64,000 bases of DNA from Rhodococcus sp. 14-2470-1b (GTDB taxonomy: Bacteria > Actinomycetota > Actinomycetes > Mycobacteriales > Mycobacteriaceae). The DNA lies in NCBI RefSeq assembly GCF_002259415.1, contig NZ_NPFY01000016.1, positions 62,001-126,000 of the forward strand, in the 5' to 3' direction. The notes beneath the pieces are model-generated. The model was not told the DNA's origin and made no database searches. It saw only the letters and a program-made list of their open reading frames with translations. Made by a program: the position numbers and the translations under genes. Positions 23,654 through 32,359 of the stretch are shown one piece after another. Every line of letters begins with the position of its first letter. Position 1 is the first letter of the stretch.

Positions 23654-25423
23654 ATGGAGTCGGATAGATCATGGATGGATTTGCTGCTCGACGACGCATC
23701 GATCGACGAGCTCGAAGCGCATCGCCTTGCCTTTCCCGGTCCCGACGCGCACGCCGCCCTGCGGTTGCGCGCGCTGCTGGACCAGCGGCGTCAGCGCAGC
23801 ACCGAACTGGCTGCTCTGAACGACATCGCGGTGCGGTTGACCACGGCACGTGACGACCGTGTCCTGCTTCAGGAGGTCGTCGACCAGGTACGCCGCCTGT
23901 TGGGAGTCGATCTCGCCTACATGGGCTCGGTGTACGACGACGAATTCGTCATCGAAGTCACCAGCGGTGCACTGACGCCGAATCTGATCGGGATCCGGTT
24001 GGCTCAGGACGAAGGGCTGGTGGGCGTCATCGTGCGCGGAGCGGCGCCGTCGTGGACGCCCGACTATCAGAGCGAGCCCGCCTTCCGACACATCACCGGT
24101 GCGGACAGTGCGGCACGGTCGGAGAACATGCGAGGGCTGCTCGGGGTTCCGCTGAAGGTAGGGGATCGGGTGATCGGAGCGCTGTTCGCCTGCAAGCGTC
24201 AGGAGCGTGACTTCGCGGACAGTGAGATCGCGTTGCTGTCTGCTCTCGCCGCGCACGCTGCGCTTGCCATCGAGAACGTCCGTGCCATCGAACGGCTCGA
24301 AGCGGTGAACGCCGAGCTGTCGGCACGGACCGCCGAACTCGAACAGACTCTGCAGTGGGACAGGATGCTGACTCAGGTGGTGCTGCGCGGGGGTGGGGTG
24401 GGTCGTCTCGTTCGGGAGGTGGCAACGCTCTCCGGTCGGCCGGCGTTCTTTCTCACCGACGCCTCATCTGTTCCGGAATCTCTGGAAGAACGGGTCGTTC
24501 CAGTCGAGATTCTGTTCGGACAATGCCGCGACGGCGCCGACATCGTCGCCGACGACGTCGTCGTTGCCCACCGTGTCGCCGCTGCGGGCGAGTTTCTCGG
24601 GGTCCTGATCTCGGTGGGTCCGGACGATCAGCAGACGCGGCTCCTCCTGGACCGCGCGGTGCCCGCCATCGCGTTGTCGCTCGCCGAGGAGCGCGCGGCG
24701 GCGGAAGCTGCCCGACGGGCGCAGGATGCGTTTCTCGTCGATCTGCTCTCTCATCCGGCAGCGTCCACCGACGAAGAGCGACGGCAACTTCGCCTTGCCG
24801 GCCTGTCCCCGGGTGCCTCGTACTGCATCGCCGTCGCACAGGGTCCGGTGTCCCGTGCCGAGATCGGCAGATCGGAATTCCCGGTGGGTACGGTTGTGGC
24901 AGAACATGGTTCGAGGGTGCTGGTCGCGGTGCCCGCGCAGGAATCGGCGGTGGTGCGGCCGATGTTCACGACGGGCGCGACGGTGGGAATCTCGGAGCCG
25001 GCACGCGGAGCGGTCGCGCTAGCGGCTGCCTACCGCGAGGCCCAGCAGACCGTCGATGTGTTGATCACTCTCGGGCGGGACGGTGAGGTGTCGTCGGCGC
25101 GCGGGCTCGGCATCTATCGAATTCTTCTGAGCCACATGGCTCGCGAGCATCTCGACGAGCTCACCGAGGAGCAACTGGGTCCGCTGATGGCCGAGCAGAG
25201 CAAGCGGGGCGTTCCGTTGCTCGAATCGCTGTCCGTGTACCTCGCACACGGGCGTCACCATTCGGCCACCGCCGCAAGTCTTGGAGTGCACGTCAACACG
25301 CTCTACCAACGGCTCGACGCCATAGACCGGCTCATCGGCGTCGAGTGGCGTGACCCGGACAAGGCACTGGACCTGCAAGTGCTGATGCGACTCCGACGAA
25401 GCGCGGATCTATTGGGGAAGTGA
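23654..25423 (+). CDS. GAF-domain PucR-family transcriptional regulator
   Basis: 589 residues. A GAF sensor domain at about 50-200 (LNDIAVRLTTARDDRVLLQE opening, AHAALAIENVRAIERLEAVN closing) is followed by a heptad-rich linker (ELSARTAELEQ), a central region, and a C-terminal PucR-type helix-turn-helix (SATAASLGVHVNTLYQRLDA). Such proteins are activators of catabolic genes sensing small aromatics, purines or similar ligands. Divergent from the glcD-like gene; its 3' end overlaps the convergent alpha/beta-hydrolase gene by 15 bp. Target and ligand not determinable. Confidence 0.83.
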   Translation: MESDRSWMDLLLDDASIDELEAHRLAFPGPDAHAALRLRALLDQRRQRSTELAALNDIAVRLTTARDDRVLLQEVVDQVRRLLGVDLAYMGSVYDDEFVIEVTSGALTPNLIGIRLAQDEGLVGVIVRGAAPSWTPDYQSEPAFRHITGADSAARSENMRGLLGVPLKVGDRVIGALFACKRQERDFADSEIALLSALAAHAALAIENVRAIERLEAVNAELSARTAELEQTLQWDRMLTQVVLRGGGVGRLVREVATLSGRPAFFLTDASSVPESLEERVVPVEILFGQCRDGADIVADDVVVAHRVAAAGEFLGVLISVGPDDQQTRLLLDRAVPAIALSLAEERAAAEAARRAQDAFLVDLLSHPAASTDEERRQLRLAGLSPGASYCIAVAQGPVSRAEIGRSEFPVGTVVAEHGSRVLVAVPAQESAVVRPMFTTGATVGISEPARGAVALAAAYREAQQTVDVLITLGRDGEVSSARGLGIYRILLSHMAREHLDELTEEQLGPLMAEQSKRGVPLLESLSVYLAHGRHHSATAASLGVHVNTLYQRLDAIDRLIGVEWRDPDKALDLQVLMRLRRSADLLGK

Positions 25424-26221
25424 ACCGAGAAAGTCCAGCAGCGCAGCGTTGAAGTCCTGTGGGAGGTCCATGTTGGACGCGTGACCGCAGTTCTCGAGCA
25501 CCACGGAGCGTCCGAGCGGATTGTCGGCAACGGCGTCCGCTGCGTGCGTACACGGCCAGAACTGGCTCTCCCTGCCGGCAACCATCAGCACCGGAACGTC
25601 GACTGTGGCAACGACCTCGCGCCAGTCCGCGACTGCGTGATCGTGCAGAAGCGCTTTCATCGGTGGCGTATCGGGTGAGACCATCTTCGGCATCGCGCGG
25701 AGCTTCGCGACGAGCTTCAGGATCGGCAACGCGGACTTCCACTTCGGCAGGCCCTTGCCCGTGTCCGGTACCCCGTCGGCGAAGAACGTGTCCTTGTTGG
25801 AGTCGGTCAATCCGTAGAAACCGTTGGACCATTCGGCATCGTTGATCATCTTCGGGGTCTGATCCACCGACACGACGGCCTTCACGCGGCCGGTCCCGAA
25901 CTGCGAGACGTACGACCAGATGGTGCTGGCGCCCATGGAGCCACCACACAGCACAGCATCGTCGACGCCCAGCGACGCGAGGACATTCTCGACGTCCTGA
26001 CCGTGCCTGGCCATCGTGGCACCGTGCTCGGGAGTCTCCGAATCTCCATGCCCTCGGCGGTCCAGAGCAAGAACTCGATAACCGGCTTTCACCAGTGCGT
26101 CCTGCTGCATCACCCACGTCGTCGCAGGAGCGCAGAAACCTGCGATCAGAACGATCACGGGCCCGACGCCCTCGTCGATATAGCTCAGGGTCACATTGTC
26201 GTTGGTGACGACGGTGGGCAT
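25409..26221 (-). CDS. Alpha/beta-fold hydrolase
   Basis: 270 residues. Nucleophile elbow GGSMGAS (Ser nucleophile), oxyanion segment LIAGFCAPATTW, catalytic His in the C-terminal CGHASNMDLP, and an Asp/Glu from MVAGRESQF. Classic cytosolic ester/C-C-bond hydrolase of the haloperoxidase/dienelactone-type set; substrate unknown. ATG 26221 has GAAGGAG 5 nt upstream; the longer in-frame start at 26251 is less likely. Flanked by GAF-PucR (convergent) and an AraC gene 172 bp upstream on the same strand. Confidence 0.85.
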   Translation of the reverse strand: MPTVVTNDNVTLSYIDEGVGPVIVLIAGFCAPATTWVMQQDALVKAGYRVLALDRRGHGDSETPEHGATMARHGQDVENVLASLGVDDAVLCGGSMGASTIWSYVSQFGTGRVKAVVSVDQTPKMINDAEWSNGFYGLTDSNKDTFFADGVPDTGKGLPKWKSALPILKLVAKLRAMPKMVSPDTPPMKALLHDHAVADWREVVATVDVPVLMVAGRESQFWPCTHAADAVADNPLGRSVVLENCGHASNMDLPQDFNAALLDFLGSLPQ

Positions 26222-26393
26222 GGGCACTCCTTCGGGTCGCTCCCGATACAACCACGGATCAGGCGCCTACGACATGGAGGATTCCTCTACCGAATGCATC
26301 GCATCGGCGCGGTCAGGTCATCGATCGGGCGTCTGGCCACCCTCGGCAGCATCACCACCAGTGTCGTCTACTCGAGCACCTTGCCCGGTCGTC

Positions 26394-27350
26394 CTATCGC
26401 TCCGGCATAGAGCGCTCGCGGAATTCCCTTGGTGTGCAGCCGAATCGGCTGCGGAACGCACGGGAGAAGTGGGCTGGATCGGTGAATCCCCACGACGCTG
26501 CGAGAGCACCGATGGTCGTGTGAGCGTTCTGAGGTTCGCACAACGCACGCTTGACGCCGTCGAGTCGCTGCATCCAGATCCATTCGCTTGCGGTGCACGG
26601 CTCACCGGCGAAGGCGCGGTGCACTGTGCTGAGCGACAGATGCAGTGCGGCAGCTACTTTGGCCACCGTCAGGTCGGGATCACGCAGACCGGCCGTCATC
26701 GCACGCTTGATCTCGTCGAGACGTTGCGATGCCGCGTACGGCGCGGGCTTCTCGACACCGGTGAGCCCGACGAGACCGGCGACGAGGATGTACTCGACAC
26801 TCTGCGAGACGGCCTCGGCGGAGGCCGCGCTCATGTCGACATCGTCCATGATCGAGGAGATCATGCTGACCAGAAGTTTGCCGGCACCGTGACGACCGGA
26901 CACCGCTCTCGCGGTCAGCTCGTTGGTGTCCCGCACGAGGGTGCGCAGCGTGGCCCCGGGAAGCATGAGGACGTACTGCGCGAACGGGTCGTCGAAGTGC
27001 AGGCTGTAGGGCCGGGTGCTGTCGTAGAGGGCGAAGTCGCCGGGTTCGAGAATCGCCGTCCGATCGTCCTGCGCGATGATCCCCGTTCCCGACGTCTGCA
27101 CGCTCACCAGGAAGTAGTCGGCGCTCGTGCGGGAGATACCGGCTGGGGTACGCAGCACGTTCTGAGCCGTCGCCGCCACTCTGGACAGACCGAGCGTCGC
27201 CAGATCCGTCGACTCGATCTTCCCGGATATCGCCGACGCATCCCGGGGCACAGTGCAGTCCAGGTCGACGTAGGTGCGACTCACCGCCGCCGTCCAGAAA
27301 TCGATGCTGTCTGCCTGGTCGACGGAATCCGTGCGCAGAGCGTCAGCCAT
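26394..27350 (-). CDS. AraC-family transcriptional regulator (aldoxime/nitrile cluster, copy 1)
   Basis: 318 residues from ATG 27350, which has GGAGGT 7 nt upstream; an alternative ATG 27371 overlaps the aldoxime dehydratase stop by 4 bp. The N-terminal AraC-binding-like (cupin-type) ligand domain contains ILEPGDFALYDSTRPYSLHF. The C-terminal double HTH carries LTVAKVAAALHLSLSTVHRA and WGFTDPAHFSRAFRSRFG. Being last in the nitrilase-oxd-araC unit, it is the likely activator of aldoxime/nitrile catabolism. A paralogue is encoded at 32356-33258. Confidence 0.88.
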   Translation of the reverse strand: MADALRTDSVDQADSIDFWTAAVSRTYVDLDCTVPRDASAISGKIESTDLATLGLSRVAATAQNVLRTPAGISRTSADYFLVSVQTSGTGIIAQDDRTAILEPGDFALYDSTRPYSLHFDDPFAQYVLMLPGATLRTLVRDTNELTARAVSGRHGAGKLLVSMISSIMDDVDMSAASAEAVSQSVEYILVAGLVGLTGVEKPAPYAASQRLDEIKRAMTAGLRDPDLTVAKVAAALHLSLSTVHRAFAGEPCTASEWIWMQRLDGVKRALCEPQNAHTTIGALAASWGFTDPAHFSRAFRSRFGCTPREFRERSMPER

Positions 27351-27367
27351 GTGGGGTACCTCCAGTC

Positions 27368-28372
27368 TCATCCCAGCGTAGATCGCGCCGACGCCGTACG
27401 CAGGAGACCGGTGCGATCATGGCAGCCGACGTATTCGAAGAACTGCTCGTCGGCGGACGCGACCGTGACCTCGTGGTAGAGCCGTAGCTGCGCGGCCGGC
27501 CCCATCGTGGACAAGTACTTCAGTGCCGCGCCGAAGATGGCGACGTGCGTCGGATGGGACTCCGCCCAGGCCTCCAACTCGGCCAACGAGCGCCACCAAC
27601 TCATGCCGAACGACTTGTCGAGATCGTATCCGTGCTCGTCGACGACGGTCATGTACCGGTTGGCGAAGCATCCGATGCTCAGGCCGTCGTCGCGCAGGAA
27701 GTCCATTCCGGCCCGCAGGACCGGTTCGACGTCCCGCAGGTACATTTCACGTTCGGTGCCCGCGGTGTCCGCCCAGTCCTGTCCGGACCTGATGAGGCAG
27801 ATGTTGTCGTGCGGAACGATCCGAACCTTGTTGCCGTCGCGGACGATGTCCGGCATACCGGACGGTTTCAGAGCATCGTGCTGCGATCGGGGAATTCGAT
27901 CGCGAACGCCGCCCCAGTATGCATGTTCCTCGATCTGCCCGCTGAGGGAATCAGTGAGCGTAGCAACACCTTCCAAGCGGCTGGTCGACGAGAACAGTGT
28001 CTCGTAGCGGTCGACTGTCGGACGGATGACCTCGACGAACCGTCCTGGCGCCTCGGTCCACGTGATGCCCGTCGACAGATACCACCGGTCGAAGGCCAGG
28101 GTGTCGTCCCAATAGCCGATGAACACCGTCGTGTCGATGCCCTCCTCGTCGACGTACCGTGCACGATCGCTGCGCGGCGGCCCGTCGACTCCCCATGGGC
28201 TGTCATCTGGCATGCCTTGTATACCGAAGTACGCCATGACCACTCGCGTCGTCGAGACCGGGAATCGAGCGACGTACGACGGGAACGGCGGTTGGTAGGA
28301 CTCGGGTGTCCGGCGGGGGCAGGTGCGTTCTCTGGCCAAATGCTCCGGTATTGCGGATTCCAGATCAGACAT
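27368..28372 (-). CDS. oxd: Aldoxime dehydratase (heme lyase, Oxd family)
   Basis: 334 residues, slightly shorter than the usual about 350. The start MSDLESAIPEHLARERTCPR matches the family N-terminus. Further hallmarks are RVVMAYFGIQ, GYWDD, TEREMYLRDVEPVLRAGMDF, IGCFANRYM, ESHPTHVAIF (candidate heme-ligand His) and AQLRLYHEV (candidate catalytic His). Oxd dehydrates aldoximes to nitriles in the cytoplasm using ferrous heme. Start 28372 lies inside the end of the nitrilase gene (8-bp overlap), so its product can be consumed directly by nitrilase. The paa cluster nearby suggests arylacetaldoximes such as phenylacetaldoxime as substrate (inference). Confidence 0.88.
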   Translation of the reverse strand: MSDLESAIPEHLARERTCPRRTPESYQPPFPSYVARFPVSTTRVVMAYFGIQGMPDDSPWGVDGPPRSDRARYVDEEGIDTTVFIGYWDDTLAFDRWYLSTGITWTEAPGRFVEVIRPTVDRYETLFSSTSRLEGVATLTDSLSGQIEEHAYWGGVRDRIPRSQHDALKPSGMPDIVRDGNKVRIVPHDNICLIRSGQDWADTAGTEREMYLRDVEPVLRAGMDFLRDDGLSIGCFANRYMTVVDEHGYDLDKSFGMSWWRSLAELEAWAESHPTHVAIFGAALKYLSTMGPAAQLRLYHEVTVASADEQFFEYVGCHDRTGLLRTASARSTLG

Positions 28373-29432
28373 GTGCCGGGGCCTCGTCACGAGCGAGTTG
28401 CTCGACGATTTCCAGGCGAACTTCAGCGGTGGCGTCTTCGGCATTTGCGACGACGTCGTAGCGGGTGGCGGTGCTCTGCTGAGCGCCGGAGACGACTCGA
28501 TCACCGGGAGTCTTGTTGAGCCACAGTCGAGTAACGTCCGGCCGGGAGTAATGTCCGGCCGGATCGGCCGCTGCCTTGGCGATCGAGATGAGGCTGGTGT
28601 CGATGTCGGCGAAGACGAGTCCCTCTTCGTCGTGTGCGAGAGGTTCGTGCATCAGCTGGCCGTCGGGCGCGAAGATCCTGGCGTGTCCTCCGCCTGCGGT
28701 GAGCATTGCGCGTTTGGCGTCGTCGGTGCACATGATCTCGATCATCTCGGAGGAGACCGTCGCGCACGGGCTGATGACGAAACAACCACCTTCGACGGCG
28801 TAGATGCGGCTCGCCGCGGTGTTGACCTCCGGTCCGAGGGCGTACGCGGCGCCGGTGTACAACGAGAAGCTGGGCCAGGCGCCGACGTGGACCTGCTCGT
28901 TCTGCGCGTACATCGCGTACTTCGACAGTGGCTGCAGGTGCTCCCAGCAGCACAGTGCGCCGACGCGTCCTAGATCGGTGTCGTATACCGAGAGGTCGGA
29001 GCCGTCGCCCTCGCCGTAGACGGTCCGCTCGACGTGGGTCGGCTTGAGCTTGCGACGCATCGCGACGGTCTTGCCCTCGGCGTCGATGATCCATTGCGCG
29101 ATGTAGAGGCTGGCCTTGTAGCGTTCGCTGAGGCCCATCACGACCATGATGTGGTTGTCCTTGGCGGCCTGCGCAATTCGGTCTGCCTGCGGTGTTCCGT
29201 ACTCGAGCGAATTGTCGAAGTAGCGCTGCGTGAACTGGAAGCCCCAGGCGGGGGCGTCGAGCCAGATGTACCAGGGGTAGCCGGGCAGGTAGGTCTCGGG
29301 GAAAGCGACGAGCTCCGCGCCTGCGCGCGCGGCGTCCTCGATGAGTCCGATGGCCTTGTCGATGGAGGCGTCCAGATCGAGGAAAACAGGTGCTGCCTGA
29401 ACGGCTGCGGCGCGGAACTGATGGTGCGTCAT
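28365..29432 (-). CDS. Nitrilase
   Basis: 355 residues. Nitrilase triad at E46 (VAFPETYLPGYPW), K130 (RRKLKPTHVER) and C162 (GALCCWEHLQPLSKYAMYAQ); the CWE context marks a true nitrilase, hydrolysing R-CN to R-COOH plus ammonia. The GYPWYIWL and QNEQVHVGAWPSFSLY regions resemble rhodococcal and Acidovorax enzymes. First gene of a leftward unit with oxd (8-bp overlap) and an AraC regulator. It replaces the nitrile hydratase/amidase pair that accompanies oxd in several rhodococci. Product acid could feed PaaK if aryl-acetic. Confidence 0.92.
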   Translation of the reverse strand: MTHHQFRAAAVQAAPVFLDLDASIDKAIGLIEDAARAGAELVAFPETYLPGYPWYIWLDAPAWGFQFTQRYFDNSLEYGTPQADRIAQAAKDNHIMVVMGLSERYKASLYIAQWIIDAEGKTVAMRRKLKPTHVERTVYGEGDGSDLSVYDTDLGRVGALCCWEHLQPLSKYAMYAQNEQVHVGAWPSFSLYTGAAYALGPEVNTAASRIYAVEGGCFVISPCATVSSEMIEIMCTDDAKRAMLTAGGGHARIFAPDGQLMHEPLAHDEEGLVFADIDTSLISIAKAAADPAGHYSRPDVTRLWLNKTPGDRVVSGAQQSTATRYDVVANAEDATAEVRLEIVEQLARDEAPAHV

Positions 29433-29714
29433 GGTGGGCCTTTCATTGGGAGTGCCCTAGTTTTGCCTGCGGACAGGGTCTCGGATGGCCCGAGAATGTC
29501 GAGAAATTTGACTCTGCGTTGCAGTGGTCCGCGCCGAAACAGGGCGGTAATCGTCGGGGTGGATCCGGGGAAACAATTCGGCTGAGTTGGACAGCTCCGC
29601 CCGATGCATAACCGAGTGCGCATAACGACAACATCTGTGCGCGGAGCGACAAGTCTTTCCGGGGTGTCCGAGACGAAGCTATGACCTAGGACACACTCGG
29701 AAAGAAGGTCAGCA
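29433..29714. promoter_or_regulatory. Divergent control region between nitrilase and alcohol dehydrogenase
   Basis: 282 bp with no gene. It must contain outward promoters for the nitrilase-oxd-araC and adh-aldh units. The direct repeat GCATAAC at 29606-29612 and 29620-29626 (14-bp period, same orientation) is the kind of arrangement AraC-family proteins bind. GAAAGAAGG at 29699-29707 serves the alcohol dehydrogenase start. I could not fix a convincing -35/-10 pair. Confidence 0.4.
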
Positions 29715-30827
29715 ATGACATTGCAAGCAGCAGTTCTCTGGGAAGCCGGTCAGGACTGGAAGATCGAGGACCTGGTTCTCGATGCTCCGAAATACGGCGA
29801 AGTGAAGGTCGAGTTGGCGGCATCGGGGCTGTGCCACTCGGACGAACACGTGCGTGACGGCAGCGTGCCCGTCGGACTGCTTCCGTTCATCGGCGGACAC
29901 GAGGGCGCAGGGATCGTCACCGAAATCGGACCGGGCGTCACCTCGGTCGAGGTAGGAGACCACGTCGCACTCGGCTTCATCCCCGCCTGTGGTCGATGCA
30001 GGGCCTGCGCGAACGGCCAGTCCAGCATCTGCGACCTCGGCGCTCACCTGCTCGAGGGCTACCAGGTCAGCGACGGCACGGCCCGTCATCATGTGCGCGG
30101 CCAGGACGCAGGCATCCAGTGCCTCCTCGGCACGTTCGCGCCGCAGACCGTGGTCAACGAAGCGTCGTGCGTCAAGATCACCAACGACATCCCACTCGAC
30201 AAGGCCGCGCTCGTCGGCTGCGGCGTCACCACCGGCTGGGGTTCCGCTGTCTACGCCGCGGGAGTCTCCGCGGGCGAGACCGTCGTGATCCTGGGTATGG
30301 GTGGCGTCGGCTGTGGCGCTGTTCAGGGTGCAGCTTTGGCGGGCGCACGCCACGTGGTCGTGGTCGACCCGTCACCGTTCAAGCGTGAACAGGCCAAGAT
30401 CTTCGGTGCCACGCATACCGCAGCCAGCATCGACGAGGCGCTGCCTCTCGTGAACGACCTGACCTGGGGAGCGCTCGCGGACAAGGTACTCATCACCATC
30501 GACGTGGCGAGCGGCGCGATCATCGCACCTGCCATGAGCCTCGTGGCCAAGGGTGGAACCTGCGTGAACGTCTCGGTCGGAGACGTAACCCAGACCGAGA
30601 CCTCGCTCAGCCTGTTCGACTTGACGGCCATGCGCAAGACGCTCAAGGGCGCATGGTTCGGTAACGCGAACATCCGCTTCGACATCCCGCACTTGCTGCG
30701 CCTGTACATGGAGGGCCAGCTCAAGCTCGACGAGATGATCACACGCACCTACACACTCGACCAGGTCAACGACGGGTACGAGGCCATGCGCAACGCCGAA
30801 AACGTCCGCGGACTCATCCTGTACTAG
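29715..30827 (+). CDS. NDMA-dependent-type zinc alcohol dehydrogenase
   Basis: 370-residue medium-chain zinc alcohol dehydrogenase. Catalytic zinc ligands in GLCHSDEH and GGHEGAG; structural zinc cysteines in CGRCRACANGQSSIC; Rossmann motif GMGGVGCGAVQGA. The LGAHLLEGYQVSDGTARHH insert resembles actinobacterial nicotinoprotein (NDMA-dependent) alcohol dehydrogenases that keep NAD bound. Probable role: oxidation of an aryl-alkyl alcohol such as 2-phenylethanol to aldehyde, passed to the aldehyde dehydrogenase 13 bp downstream. Confidence 0.87.
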   Translation: MTLQAAVLWEAGQDWKIEDLVLDAPKYGEVKVELAASGLCHSDEHVRDGSVPVGLLPFIGGHEGAGIVTEIGPGVTSVEVGDHVALGFIPACGRCRACANGQSSICDLGAHLLEGYQVSDGTARHHVRGQDAGIQCLLGTFAPQTVVNEASCVKITNDIPLDKAALVGCGVTTGWGSAVYAAGVSAGETVVILGMGGVGCGAVQGAALAGARHVVVVDPSPFKREQAKIFGATHTAASIDEALPLVNDLTWGALADKVLITIDVASGAIIAPAMSLVAKGGTCVNVSVGDVTQTETSLSLFDLTAMRKTLKGAWFGNANIRFDIPHLLRLYMEGQLKLDEMITRTYTLDQVNDGYEAMRNAENVRGLILY

Positions 30828-30840
30828 GAAGGCTCGACAC

Positions 30841-32313
30841 ATGACTGCAGTACTCACGACTCTTCCCGACAACACCGCCACGCAGCTGTTCGTTGCCGGC
30901 AACTGGCACGACGCGTCCGACGGTGGAACCTTCGCGGACCTGAATCCCACTACGGGTCAGCTGCTCGTCGACATTGCCTCCGCAACGGCTCAGGACGTCG
31001 ACGCCGCGGTACGAGCTGCCCGCGCACAGCTCGGCGGAGAATGGGGCTCGACCCCGGGCGTGGTTCGCGGAAAGCTGCTGAACAAGATCGCCGACTTGAT
31101 CGAGCGCGACGGTGACCTGCTCGCCCGGCTCGAAGCCCACGACGTCGGCAAGCCCGTCGGACAGCCCGCGATGCTGGACATCCCCAACGCGGCAGCCACA
31201 TTCCGTCACTTCGCGGGCTGGGCCGACAAGATCCAGGGCACCACGATCCCGACGGCCGGCTACTTCGGACAGCCGACGCATTCCTACACCGTGCGTGAGC
31301 CCGTCGGAGTGATCGGTGCGATCATCCCGTGGAACACCCCACTGATGATCGCGGCCTGGAAGTTGGCTCCTGCGTTGGCGGCCGGCAACACGCTGGTCGT
31401 GAAGCCACCGGAGGACGCACCGCTCTCGATCCTGCACCTGGCGCGACTGATCGACGAGGCAGGAGTGCCTGCGGGCGTCGTGAATGTCGTTCCAGGCCTG
31501 GGCGAGGTGACCGGCGACGCGCTCGTCGGACATCCCGGCGTCGACAAGATCAGCTTCACCGGAAGCCCGCGCGTAGGCCGGATCATCGCCAAGAAGGCCG
31601 CGGACACGTTCAAGCGCACCACTCTCGAGCTCGGCGGAAAGTCGCCGCAGATCATTCTCGAGGACGCCGACCTCGACGCTGCCATCAACGGCACCGCGAT
31701 GGGTCTGTTCTTCAACCAGGGCCAGGTCTGTGCGGCGGGAACCCGAGTGCTGGTGCATCGTTCGCTGTACTCCCAGGTGGTCGACGGTCTGTCTGCCGCG
31801 GCGTCGGCGCAGGTGCTCGGAGACCCGTTCGACCCCGCCACCACGATGGGCGCGCTCGTCAACGCCAAGCAACGCGACTCGGTGATGGGATACATCCAGG
31901 CCGGCCGCGACGGTGGGGCCAGGGTTGCCGCCGGTGGTGGGAGTCCGGAGCGTGACGGATTCTTCGTCGAGCCGACGATTTTCGCGGACGCGAACAATGA
32001 CATGAAGATCGCCCAGGAGGAAATCTTCGGTCCCGTCGGAACGGTGATTCCGTTCGACACCCCCGAGGAGGCCATCAGCATTGCCAATGCGACGGATTAC
32101 GGTCTGGCGGCGTCGATCTGGACTCGCGACGTCTCGCGCGCGCATTCGCTGGCGGCGCAGGTTCGCTCCGGCGCAGTGTGGGTGAACGGTTGGGCTGCAA
32201 TCGATCCCGCGCTCCCCTGGGGCGGCATGAAGAGCAGTGGCACCGGCCGTGAGCTGGGTTGGGCCGGTATCGAAGCCAACACCGAGGAAAAGGTCGTCAC
32301 GATCGTCCTGTGA
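30841..32313 (+). CDS. NAD(P)-dependent aldehyde dehydrogenase
   Basis: 490 residues. ALDH signatures: IIPWNTPLMIAAWKLAPALA, general base Glu in TLELGGKSPQ and catalytic Cys in FFNQGQVCAAGTRV. Oxidises an aldehyde to the acid. Together with the alcohol dehydrogenase it provides an alcohol-aldehyde-acid route parallel to the aldoxime-nitrile-acid route on the opposite strand; phenylacetaldehyde is a sensible substrate given the paa genes (inference). A strong palindromic terminator follows the stop. Confidence 0.9.
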   Translation: MTAVLTTLPDNTATQLFVAGNWHDASDGGTFADLNPTTGQLLVDIASATAQDVDAAVRAARAQLGGEWGSTPGVVRGKLLNKIADLIERDGDLLARLEAHDVGKPVGQPAMLDIPNAAATFRHFAGWADKIQGTTIPTAGYFGQPTHSYTVREPVGVIGAIIPWNTPLMIAAWKLAPALAAGNTLVVKPPEDAPLSILHLARLIDEAGVPAGVVNVVPGLGEVTGDALVGHPGVDKISFTGSPRVGRIIAKKAADTFKRTTLELGGKSPQIILEDADLDAAINGTAMGLFFNQGQVCAAGTRVLVHRSLYSQVVDGLSAAASAQVLGDPFDPATTMGALVNAKQRDSVMGYIQAGRDGGARVAAGGGSPERDGFFVEPTIFADANNDMKIAQEEIFGPVGTVIPFDTPEEAISIANATDYGLAASIWTRDVSRAHSLAAQVRSGAVWVNGWAAIDPALPWGGMKSSGTGRELGWAGIEANTEEKVVTIVL

Positions 32314-32319
32314 CCCGCA

Positions 32320-32359
32320 GTGAGTGGAAATGCGTCCTACAGGGCGCATTTCCACTCAC
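32320..32359. terminator. Bidirectional palindromic terminator
   Basis: Perfect 15-bp stem GTGAGTGGAAATGCG / CGCATTTCCACTCAC with a 10-nt loop, between the convergent aldehyde dehydrogenase (stop 32313) and AraC genes. Its right arm covers the AraC stop codon. No U-tract is present, which is usual for actinobacterial terminators. Confidence 0.75.
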
